Shown here: positions 33,792-41,262 of the stretch, piece by piece
How positions within the stretch are numbered: the first letter of the stretch is position 1
Layout of the letters: every line of letters starts with the position of its first letter
Assembly (NCBI RefSeq): GCF_024347515.1
Contig: NZ_AP025493.1
Location: 1,240,001 to 1,304,000 of the forward strand
Length of the DNA stretch: 64,000 bases
Direction: 5' to 3'
From: Vibrio gigantis
GTDB taxonomy: Bacteria; Pseudomonadota; Gammaproteobacteria; Enterobacterales; Vibrionaceae
Notes under the pieces: model-generated
Seen by the model: only the letters and a program-made list of their open reading frames with translations
Databases searched by the model: none
What the model was told of the DNA's origin: nothing
Program-made: the position numbers and the translations under genes

Positions 33792-34715
33792 TTATCTCTC
33801 CGTCATCGTATCAAACCGCTCAAACAGAAAATCTAAGAACAAGCGAATACGCTTCGGCTGGTACTTCTTGCTGATGTACACCACATTCAAATCAGCACTC
33901 GATACGCTCATCGAACTATTAAAGTTCTTCATGTAGCCATTAAGCAGAGTCACAAGGCGTTGGTTATTGATGTCGTCCTGCACATCCAACACCGATTTAA
34001 GCGCAATACCCTCGCCTTTCAGTGCCCAGTAGCGAATCACTTCACCGTCGTCTGAGAATCGCTTTGGCACAACAGTGATAGACTTCTTCATGTCATGATC
34101 TTGGAAGTGCCATGTCTTGAGTTCTTCATTGCTACGCAGCATTGCCAAACAGTCGTGCTCAACCAAGTCTTGTGGCGTCAACGGCGTCCCGTGTTTGGCG
34201 AGGTATTCAGGCGAGGCACACAACACGCGGCGACTTGGTGATAAGCGTCTGGATATCAAACTACTGTCGACCAACTCGCCATAACGGATCACGATATCCA
34301 TGCCGGATTCTGCAATATTCGAGAGATTATCGTTCAAATATAGGTAAGGGATAACGTCTGGGTACTGCTGACAAAACTCAGACAAGATTGGCAGGATGTA
34401 TTGCTTGCCGATGTCTTTTGGCGCGGCGATTTTTAATGGGCCTTTGACCTCTTTGACGCCATTTTGAATCAGGTTTTCAGCCTCACTGACATTATCTAAG
34501 ATCTCCAGACACGCCTTGTGATACAGCTCGCCTGAGTCAGTCAAAGACACATGTCGAGTACTTCGATTTAACAACTTCACACCATATCGTTCTTCAAGCG
34601 CCTGAAGTCTTGCTGTCATGGTCGCAGGAGAAAGCCCCAACTCTCGCCCTGCCGCCGCTAAACCTTGATGTTTCACAATGCTGACAAACATCGCCATGTC
34701 TGAAAACTTATCCAT
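33792..34715 (-). CDS. LysR-family transcriptional regulator
   Basis: A 307-aa regulator. The N-terminal helix-turn-helix has FSDMAMFVSIVKHQGLAAAGRELGLSPATMTARLQALE, then RYGVKLLNRSTRHVSLTDSGELY. The rest is the periplasmic-binding-like effector domain. It belongs to the CrgA/AaeR-like branch. It diverges from an SDR gene with a 125-base gap, so it probably controls the SDR-MFS-old yellow enzyme genes. Ligand unknown. Confidence 0.92.
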   Translation of the reverse strand: MDKFSDMAMFVSIVKHQGLAAAGRELGLSPATMTARLQALEERYGVKLLNRSTRHVSLTDSGELYHKACLEILDNVSEAENLIQNGVKEVKGPLKIAAPKDIGKQYILPILSEFCQQYPDVIPYLYLNDNLSNIAESGMDIVIRYGELVDSSLISRRLSPSRRVLCASPEYLAKHGTPLTPQDLVEHDCLAMLRSNEELKTWHFQDHDMKKSITVVPKRFSDDGEVIRYWALKGEGIALKSVLDVQDDINNQRLVTLLNGYMKNFNSSMSVSSADLNVVYISKKYQPKRIRLFLDFLFERFDTMTER

Positions 34716-34840
34716 GCTATTCGTGCTCTCGCTCTATTGTTCATTTAAACCGAATAATGAATTTATATTTTAGCCAATTATCAAATTTAGTCGAATAAAT
34801 ATAATGACAACCATCAGCAGAACACGCAGGAATTCAGAAC

Positions 34841-35524
34841 ATGAACAACGAGCTTACAAACCAAGAAAAGAACACTTTCGTCATCATTGGTGGCACGTCT
34901 GGTATCGGTAAGGCACTAGCGATGCAACTAAGAAACGAGAGCAACACGGTACACATTGCTAGCCGACATACCGGTGTCGATATCACTAACGAGAAGTCGC
35001 TCTGTGATTACTTCGAATCGATTGGTGCTTTTGATCATTTAATCATGACTGCAGGCTCATACGCTCCGGCAGGAAAAGTGACCGACGTTGCTATCGAAGA
35101 TGCAAAAACAGCATTTGATACCAAGTTTTGGGGCAGCCTAAACGTTGCTAAGCACGCTGCACGTTACATGACACCAAACGGTTCTATCACGCTCACCACT
35201 GGCATGTTGTCACGCAAAGTCGTTGCAGGCACTTACGTTAAAACCGCCATCAACGCCGCGCTAGAAAGCGTGACTAAAGTGCTTGCGAAAGAGCTATCAC
35301 CGATTCGAGTTAATGCAGTCAGCCCCGGCTTAACCATGACAGAGGCATACAAAAACATGGACGAGTCAGCTCGCACAACCATGTACGACAACGCCAAAAA
35401 CAACCTACCCGCAGGCAAAGTGGGCGAGCCTTCAGAGATCGCTATGGGTTACCTGTTTGCGATTAATAACCCATACGTGACTGGCTCAATCATCGATATC
35501 GATGGCGGTGCGCAGCTCGGTTAG
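34841..35524 (+). CDS. SDR-fold protein lacking the usual active site
   Basis: A 227-aa protein with the NAD(P) motif GGTSGIGKA and the C-terminal NPYVTGSIIDIDGGAQLG of short-chain dehydrogenases. The usual YxxxK pair seems absent: the aligned segment reads TYVKTAINAALE, where Tyr is offset and the Lys position is Asn. Subgroups like Lin1944 are known to lack catalytic residues. RBS AGGA. First of three plus-strand genes divergent from the LysR gene. Could be a non-enzymatic sensor, or use an alternative Tyr. Confidence 0.88.
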   Translation: MNNELTNQEKNTFVIIGGTSGIGKALAMQLRNESNTVHIASRHTGVDITNEKSLCDYFESIGAFDHLIMTAGSYAPAGKVTDVAIEDAKTAFDTKFWGSLNVAKHAARYMTPNGSITLTTGMLSRKVVAGTYVKTAINAALESVTKVLAKELSPIRVNAVSPGLTMTEAYKNMDESARTTMYDNAKNNLPAGKVGEPSEIAMGYLFAINNPYVTGSIIDIDGGAQLG

Positions 35525-35607
35525 AACCCCCGCAGAGACACTAAGAACAATCGTTAGGGCGTATATCGAAACGCCCTAACAAACAGAATTAACACAGGTA
35601 CTTCACT

Positions 35608-36816
35608 ATGAAACAAGAAAACGTCCACCAAGAAAAGATTCCATTCCAAGTTTGGATACTGACACTCGCAGCTTTTGCCATTGGCACCGCTGAATTTGTT
35701 ATCGCAGGCATTCTTCCACAAATTGCGACCTCCCTTTCGATCACCGAAGGTCAAGCCGGATACCTAATCAGTGCCTACGCGTTGGCTATCGTTATCGGTG
35801 GACCAATCTTAACCATCTACCTTGCTCGCTTTAATAAGAAGATGGTGCTGATTGGGCTAATGGCACTGTTCATCATCGGTAACGTGTTGTCGGCCTTAGC
35901 GCCAAGCTACCCATTACTACTGGCAAGTCGTGTTATCGCAGGCTTAGTTCAAGGTCCTTTCTATGGTATCGGTGCGGTTGTCGCAACCAACTTAGTGTCT
36001 GAAAAAATGGCAGGCCGAGCCGTTGGCCAAATGTTTGCAGGCTTAACACTCGCCAACGTTCTTGGCGTTCCCGCTGGTACATGGGTTAGCTTGCAATTCG
36101 GTTGGCACACCACCTTCTTTACCGTGGCAGCGCTTGGCACCATCGCAATGATTTCTATCCTGACATCAATTAAATCTACGGGTCACAGTGAAGCGAAAGA
36201 CATCAAAACTCAGCTTTTAGCATTCAAAAATCCAATGCTACTGATTAGCTTAGCGATCACCGCTTTTGCTTGGTCTGGCTTCATGACGCTTTACGGCTAC
36301 CTTGCGCCAATCGCCATGCACATCACAGGTTACAGTCAAGAATCAGTGACTTGGATCTTAGTGATTGTGGGTGTCGGCTTAATCATCGGTAACACCTTGG
36401 GCGGACGCTCTTCAGATAAAAACCTAGGCAAAGCTTCAATGTTTTGGGCTGTCGCGATGATCGCTTCATTAGTTGTGGTTGGCCTTGTAATAGACAACAA
36501 AATCCTCTTCGTTGCAGCTGCATTTGTCTTTGGTATTGCATCATTTGCGAACGTTCCTGCCATGCAACTTCGAGTAATGAACCACGGTGGCGAAGGGCAA
36601 GAGCTCGCAGCAACAGCCAATATTTCAGCGTTTAACTTAGCCAATGCCTTCGGTGGATTCCTTGGCGGCATGGTACTCGACAGCCAACTAGGCGCAGGAA
36701 TGATTCCATTCGCAGCCGTTGTTGTCCCTGTTATTGGCTTGCTGCTTATTGCGAAAGCCAACAAAGCTGAAAAACCACAGAGCAACTCGATCTTCAGCCC
36801 AGCGGAAAGTAAGTAA
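35608..36816 (+). CDS. MFS transporter, AraJ/YdhP-like efflux permease
   Basis: A 402-aa inner-membrane protein with about 12 hydrophobic segments. It starts VWILTLAAFAIGTAEFVIAGILPQIA, the hallmark of drug/sugar efflux (DHA1) carriers such as AraJ. Motif C-like GLTLANVLGVPAGTW and a GGRSSDK loop follow. The substrate cannot be told. Between the SDR-fold gene and the old yellow enzyme gene, so it may export the toxic compound or product of that set. Confidence 0.92.
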   Translation: MKQENVHQEKIPFQVWILTLAAFAIGTAEFVIAGILPQIATSLSITEGQAGYLISAYALAIVIGGPILTIYLARFNKKMVLIGLMALFIIGNVLSALAPSYPLLLASRVIAGLVQGPFYGIGAVVATNLVSEKMAGRAVGQMFAGLTLANVLGVPAGTWVSLQFGWHTTFFTVAALGTIAMISILTSIKSTGHSEAKDIKTQLLAFKNPMLLISLAITAFAWSGFMTLYGYLAPIAMHITGYSQESVTWILVIVGVGLIIGNTLGGRSSDKNLGKASMFWAVAMIASLVVVGLVIDNKILFVAAAFVFGIASFANVPAMQLRVMNHGGEGQELAATANISAFNLANAFGGFLGGMVLDSQLGAGMIPFAAVVVPVIGLLLIAKANKAEKPQSNSIFSPAESK

Positions 36817-36876
36817 TTCTGCTTATAGCTAAAACCAAAACCATTAAGACCACATGATTCCAACAAGGTAGATACC

Positions 36877-37965
36877 ATGAACAAATTATTCGAAACATCA
36901 GAACTAAAAGGCCTAGAACTGCAAAACCGTGTCGTTATGGCACCTATGACACGCGCTCGTACTAGCCAACCTGGCAATGTGCCAAACGATATGATGGCGA
37001 CCTACTACCAGCAACGCGCCAGTGCAGGACTAATCATCACCGAAGCAACGCAAATATCAGATGACTCTCAAGGCTACTCATTCACACCCGGCGTTTATAC
37101 CGATGCACAAATCGAAGGTTGGAAAGGGGTAACAACAGCCGCTAAAGAACAAGGCGCCGCGATATTCTGCCAACTATGGCATGTCGGTAGAGTGTCTCAC
37201 CCTACCTTCCAAAAGGGCGAACTGCCGATTGCACCGTCAGCTTTGGCACCAATAGAAACTCAGGTTTGGATTTCTGATGAGAATGGCAACGGTAATATGG
37301 TCGACTGCATTCAGCCAAGAGAAATGACTCAAGCTGACATCGATCGTGTGGTTCAAGATTTTGCCCACTCAGCGAAAAAAGCGGTAGAGGCTGGCTTTAA
37401 TGGTGTCGAGATCCACGGCGGCAATGGCTACCTCATTGATCAATTCTTAAGAACCAACTCAAACAAGCGCACCGACAACTACGGTGGCAGTCGTAAGAAT
37501 CGACTTCGCTTTCTGATTGAAGTAGTAGATGCCGTGATTGAAGCGATTGGTGCGGATAAGGTGGGTGTGCGTTTGGCTCCATTCATCACCTTCAAAGACA
37601 TGAACTGCCCAGATATCGTGCCAACAATTTTAGAAGCTTCAAAAGCACTGCAAGAGCGAGACGTTGCTTATCTGCACCTATCAGAAGCCGATTGGGATGA
37701 CGCACCTGTTATCCCAGAAAGCTTCCGCATCGAACTAAGAGAGTTATTCTCTAACACCATCATCGTCGCAGGTAGCTACACGCCAGAACGCGCCGAAGAA
37801 GTATTAAATAAGGGCTATGCGGATCTCGTCGCTTTCGGTCGCCCATTCGTAGCAAACCCGGATCTCGTATCGCGTCTACAAAACGGCAGCGAACTATCAG
37901 AACTCGATGGCGCGACTCTGTTTGGCGGCAACGAAAAAGGTTATATCGATTATCCAACGTTGTAG
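36877..37965 (+). CDS. Alkene reductase (old yellow enzyme, NemA-like)
   Basis: A 362-aa FMN enzyme that reduces activated C=C bonds (enones, N-ethylmaleimide) with NADPH. Segments: MAPMTRARTSQPGNVPNDMMATYYQQRASAGLIITE, WHVGRVSH, the substrate-binding GVEIHGGNGYLIDQFL with its His-x2-Asn pair (HGGN), TDNYGGS, and ADLVAFGRPFVANPDL. The gene follows the transporter by 60 bases and has its own RBS (AAGGTAG). It fits a small LysR-controlled electrophile response unit. Confidence 0.95.
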   Translation: MNKLFETSELKGLELQNRVVMAPMTRARTSQPGNVPNDMMATYYQQRASAGLIITEATQISDDSQGYSFTPGVYTDAQIEGWKGVTTAAKEQGAAIFCQLWHVGRVSHPTFQKGELPIAPSALAPIETQVWISDENGNGNMVDCIQPREMTQADIDRVVQDFAHSAKKAVEAGFNGVEIHGGNGYLIDQFLRTNSNKRTDNYGGSRKNRLRFLIEVVDAVIEAIGADKVGVRLAPFITFKDMNCPDIVPTILEASKALQERDVAYLHLSEADWDDAPVIPESFRIELRELFSNTIIVAGSYTPERAEEVLNKGYADLVAFGRPFVANPDLVSRLQNGSELSELDGATLFGGNEKGYIDYPTL

Positions 37966-37988
37966 TTACCAAGCACTAAACAAACATC

Positions 37989-38018
37989 AAGCCTGCATGA
38001 TCTCTGCAGGCTTTAATG
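37989..38018 (+). terminator. Terminator after the old yellow enzyme gene
   Basis: AAGCCTGCA/TGCAGGCTT with a 7-base loop, then TAATG. Confidence 0.65.
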
Positions 38019-38077
38019 TCTAGAAACGTGATCGAATCGATACCTTTCCACACTCAAAAATCCACTTGCACATTTTC

Positions 38078-38094
38078 ATTTAAACCACTGTTAT
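38078..38094 (+). repeat. Left repeat flanking the HNH gene
   Basis: ATTTAAACCACTGTTAT. Its first 11 bases recur directly at 39191-39201, and TAAACCACTGTTAT (38081-38094) recurs as an exact inverted copy at 39206-39219. Confidence 0.7.
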
Positions 38095-38173
38095 ATTTGA
38101 ACTTTACATGAAAAATAAATTACAAAAACATCAATAATAGTTCCAATTTAAACGGATAAATGAGGACTCTCCA

Positions 38174-38995
38174 TTGTTCAACGTAGGACAGGTTTACAAT
38201 CGACGCGCAGATATACACGGTCATTACAAAGGTCAGCAATATGGTGGTATTGCTACGCCGACTGCTCACCCATATGTATTTATCTTCACTAGCGATGCAG
38301 GAGAAGAATTTGGCTACGCTGATGGTTTTAGTGCAGACGGCACTTTCCGATATACAGGAGAAGGGCAAGAAGGTGATATGAAAATGGTTAAAGGAAACTT
38401 GGCCATCTTTGAACACCAAAAAAACCTCAAAGAGATACTCTTATTTGAATCTGTCTCAACTGGTTTTGTAAGATTCGTCGGTGTATGCAACTACATCTGT
38501 CATCATATCGAACAACGCCCAGACAAAAATGACCAACTCCGTAATGCAATAGTTTTCCATCTAGATATCGTCCCGCAAAGTGTCGGCAATACCATTCAAA
38601 CACCAAAAGCTTCATACCTTACCAAGCCAACTAAAAGTAAATCATTGAAGCAATTACGAGACATCGCTTTAGCTTCAACGCCACTTCAAGCTGACCCCAA
38701 AGAACAACTTACGCATGTGAAATACCGCAGTGAAGCAATTAAGCTCTACGCAAAGAAACGAGCAAATGGGATTTGTGAAGGTTGTGGAGTACCCTCGCCT
38801 TTTGAGACCAAGTCAGGTCCCTACCTCGAAGTTCATCACCTTACACGGTTAGCTGATGGTGGGGCTGATTGCCCAGAAAATGTGATCGCACTTTGTCCGA
38901 CCTGCCACCGTGAAGCCCACTACTCAGTGGAAGCTGCAGATTTCAATGCGAAACTCATCGAGAAAGCACTAAAGATTGAAGAGCAACTGTTGTAA
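38174..38995 (+). CDS. HNH endonuclease with SRA-like domain (putative type IV restriction)
   Basis: A 273-aa protein. Residues 1-135 (FNVGQVYNRRADIHGHYKGQQYGGI, then GRF-type strands) resemble the SRA-like domain of ScoMcrA, which reads modified DNA. Residues 190-255 are an HNH nuclease: C201 and C204 (CEGC), H221 and H222 (EVHHL), N236, C241, C244, H245 and H249 (CPTCHREAH). Together they suggest a modification-dependent enzyme that cuts foreign modified DNA. The start is TTG with GAGGA 7 bases before. No methylase or other partner is next to it. It is flanked by short repeats, which may mark mobility. Confidence 0.82.
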   Translation: MFNVGQVYNRRADIHGHYKGQQYGGIATPTAHPYVFIFTSDAGEEFGYADGFSADGTFRYTGEGQEGDMKMVKGNLAIFEHQKNLKEILLFESVSTGFVRFVGVCNYICHHIEQRPDKNDQLRNAIVFHLDIVPQSVGNTIQTPKASYLTKPTKSKSLKQLRDIALASTPLQADPKEQLTHVKYRSEAIKLYAKKRANGICEGCGVPSPFETKSGPYLEVHHLTRLADGGADCPENVIALCPTCHREAHYSVEAADFNAKLIEKALKIEEQLL

Positions 38996-39007
38996 AAATT
39001 TCCTACA

Positions 39008-39180
39008 GGCAAAAGAAAGGCTCGCGTGACTAGTGCGAGCCTTATGCAGTTTAGGGGGTAAACCACAATCTGATATTAATTTGGGACTAATTATTTAACT
39101 TATGAGCCAGTATGCACTTGTGCGCATTGATATTCTATTTTTAAATGATTCACTGCAATTAATCAATCGATAAAAGTTAA
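39008..39180 (-). ncRNA. Putative small RNA or structured 3' UTR element, copy B
   Basis: Paralogue of 33553-33735. Shared are the hairpin GGCTCGC/GCGAGCC followed on the minus strand by TTTCTTTT, the conserved TTTAGGGGGTAAA loop-stem, and upstream GCATTGATATT and CAATTAATC blocks. One stem pair changes A-T to G-C in a compensatory way. It lies between the HNH gene and rlmJ, downstream of rlmJ on the same strand, so it could also be a 3' UTR and terminator. Ends are estimates. Confidence 0.45.
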
Positions 39181-39190
39181 CGTTTTGTCA

Positions 39191-39219
39191 ATTTAAACCA
39201 CATAAATAACAGTGGTTTA
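39191..39219. repeat. Right repeat flanking the HNH gene
   Basis: Imperfect palindrome: ATTTAAACCAC (39191-39201) then ATAACAGTGGTTTA (39206-39219). It matches the left repeat at 38078-38094 in both orientations. Confidence 0.65.
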
Positions 39220-39265
39220 GTGAGTACTGTCTAGAAAATCGCCATAATCCCCATATAAATCAGAT

Positions 39266-40132
39266 CTATAGACTTCTCATTTGCCAATAACCTTCACCAT
39301 TAGTTGCGAGTTGACGGTGTAAGTAATCGAGCGTATCCGCGACCGTTCCTGCAATGCCTTGTGGTGGGTTGAATAACAACAAACCGCTGCCGATTAAGCG
39401 GTCATCCCCTTTAGGATCGCGAAGTCGAAGCTCCGACTTAATTGGGCTTGGTAGCAAGCCATCTTTCACTGCTGTCACGCAATGATTGAGAATAAGCGAG
39501 CTCTTATCATCCGTGTAGAGCGGGTACCAAATCAGAGCAGACACTTTCTCCGACTGCTGATACGCCTTAACCAAAGCATCAATCACTGCGAGATATTCAG
39601 CATCGGTTTCATAGGGTGGGTCGATAACAATCAGATGATGATTATCGTGTTTTGCCACATCATCTGGTAGCGCTTTAAGCCCGTCACCCGCAGTAATAGT
39701 GAGCTTGCTTGAGACATCAAGATCGCGTTGCAACTTCTCAATATTGGCTTGCAATAAATCGGCTTCATCTTGCTGAATATCTGAAAAATAGAAGCTATCT
39801 TGGCTGCGGCCTTGTTGATAGGTAATGGCTGCCGAGCCGGGATACAGCGTGATAAGTTGATTAGGGTTGTAGTATTCCAGCACCGACATAAAAGAAGAAA
39901 ATGACTCTGGCAAGTAAGCCTTATTTCGCCATAAGTACCCAACCCCTTCTGCAAACTCACCCGCATGGTTACTTGGCGCAGTGGTTAGGTCATAACACCC
40001 TGTACCTGAGTGTGTGTCGATAACATTGAGGCGTGAGTGTTGCTGCATTAATGATTTAACAAGTGCACTCAATACTGGATGCTTGAGTGCATCCCCATGA
40101 TCGCCTACATGACATTGATGTCGATATTCCAT
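39266..40132 (-). CDS. RlmJ-family 23S rRNA (adenine2030-N6)-methyltransferase
   Basis: A 288-aa SAM-dependent methyltransferase. It starts YRHQCHVGDHGDALKHPVLSALV, characteristic of RlmJ, and has the catalytic motif IVIDPPYE and the C-terminal SGLLLFNPP. The protein is a divergent member compared with Escherichia coli RlmJ (280 aa), so it may be a second copy with the main rlmJ elsewhere, and its rRNA target is unproven. RBS GAGG. A small-RNA-like element lies downstream. Confidence 0.82.
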   Translation of the reverse strand: MEYRHQCHVGDHGDALKHPVLSALVKSLMQQHSRLNVIDTHSGTGCYDLTTAPSNHAGEFAEGVGYLWRNKAYLPESFSSFMSVLEYYNPNQLITLYPGSAAITYQQGRSQDSFYFSDIQQDEADLLQANIEKLQRDLDVSSKLTITAGDGLKALPDDVAKHDNHHLIVIDPPYETDAEYLAVIDALVKAYQQSEKVSALIWYPLYTDDKSSLILNHCVTAVKDGLLPSPIKSELRLRDPKGDDRLIGSGLLLFNPPQGIAGTVADTLDYLHRQLATNGEGYWQMRSL

Positions 40133-40249
40133 TCCCTTGCCTCATTTCTACTAACGTCATATAAACATACTTCATATCACACGCTGTTGCCTATTCAATC
40201 CATCGTTTTTTGAAATAGACTCTCTTTTCTCTAACTTATTGACTCTTAT

Positions 40250-40296
40250 ATAAAAATAAAGCCCCTCGTTTTATTACAAACGAAAGGCTTTATTGG
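40250..40296 (-). terminator. Terminator after secF
   Basis: On the minus strand, AAAGCC and TTCGTTT arms pair with their complements (two mismatched bases inside), 41 bases after secF and followed by a TTTATTTTTAT tract. Confidence 0.7.
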
Positions 40297-40336
40297 GCTC
40301 AATCACTGAGTTTTGGTGCTATCTAATAAGATAAAT

Positions 40337-41260
40337 CTAAGGGTATTCGCCCTCAACTTCGACTACTGGCTTAACTTGGTAGTGACAAGGCTGTAGGCCA
40401 AGTAACTTAGGCAGTGTGATGCCGACAGAAACTGAAGACCACGTACCGCTGACAATACCAACCACCAGTGCAATAGCGAACCCTTGCAGTGCCGCGCCAC
40501 CAAGTAGCCAAAGCGCTGATACAGTGATTAGCGTTGTACCTGAAGTCACCATGGTGCGTGAGAAGGTCGCTTTAACTGATTCGTTAAGCAGGTTATCTGT
40601 ATCACCGTTTGGATTACCACGTAGCATTTCACGCACTCGGTCAGCAATGATGATCGAGTCATTGAGTGAATAACCGAGAATGGCTAACACGGCCGCCAAT
40701 ACGGTCAGATTGAACTCGAACTGAGTAAAAGCGAACAAACCCAAGATAATCGTAACGTCGTAAATGATCGCCGCCAGAGCACCGAGTGCCAAACGCCATT
40801 CAAATCGAACACTCAGATACAGCATGATCATTAAGAAACACACCAATACCGCCAAGCCACCTTGGTCAACCATGTCTTGACCCACTTGAGGGCCAACCAC
40901 GCTGCTGTTAAGCACTTGTACTTGGTCGCTCACCGATGACAAAACATCCACTAGGTTAGGCTGAGGTGCATCCGTCAATTGGCTGTAACGCAGTGTCCAG
41001 CGGTCTTGTTCTGCCATACCAACCACTTGCACGTCTTGTTGGAAAGCGGCATCAAGTTTTGTTTTTAAATCGTCTTTAGTTACTTGGTCAGAAAGCTGAA
41101 CTTCGGCAACCACACCGCCAGTAAAGTCCAAGCCCCAGTTGAAACCTTTCACTGCCACAAGCATCACAGAGCTCATGAACAGCACAATAGAAATCACAGA
41201 CATCACCTTGCGAAGGCGAGTCATATTGCTGTCTGAAATAGTCATATTTGAAATACTCAT
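40337..41260 (-). CDS. secF: Protein translocase subunit SecF (second copy)
   Basis: A 307-aa inner-membrane subunit with six predicted TM segments. The N-terminal periplasmic domain follows FNWGLDFTGGVVAEVQL. The conserved TM4 segment is GYSLNDSIIIADRVREML, in which the Asn-Asp pair and following Arg are retained while the usual TVVVFDR is replaced. SecDF uses the proton or sodium gradient to pull exported proteins through SecYEG. It is 2 bases after secD with AAGGATTTAAGC before its ATG. No yajC gene precedes, unlike the main secDF operon, so this is probably the accessory pair. Confidence 0.92.
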   Translation of the reverse strand: MSISNMTISDSNMTRLRKVMSVISIVLFMSSVMLVAVKGFNWGLDFTGGVVAEVQLSDQVTKDDLKTKLDAAFQQDVQVVGMAEQDRWTLRYSQLTDAPQPNLVDVLSSVSDQVQVLNSSVVGPQVGQDMVDQGGLAVLVCFLMIMLYLSVRFEWRLALGALAAIIYDVTIILGLFAFTQFEFNLTVLAAVLAILGYSLNDSIIIADRVREMLRGNPNGDTDNLLNESVKATFSRTMVTSGTTLITVSALWLLGGAALQGFAIALVVGIVSGTWSSVSVGITLPKLLGLQPCHYQVKPVVEVEGEYP

Positions 41261-41262
41261 GC

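Noticed and set aside
36336..36977. 213-codon minus-strand frame opposite the MFS gene end
   Set aside because: It is antisense to a clear transporter and the start of the old yellow enzyme gene. Its Pro/Thr/Ala-rich content follows from codon bias of the real genes.
38078..39219. Insertion sequence or transposon around the HNH gene
   Set aside because: No transposase, no target-site duplication that I can prove, and repeats are short. Kept only as a possible cassette.
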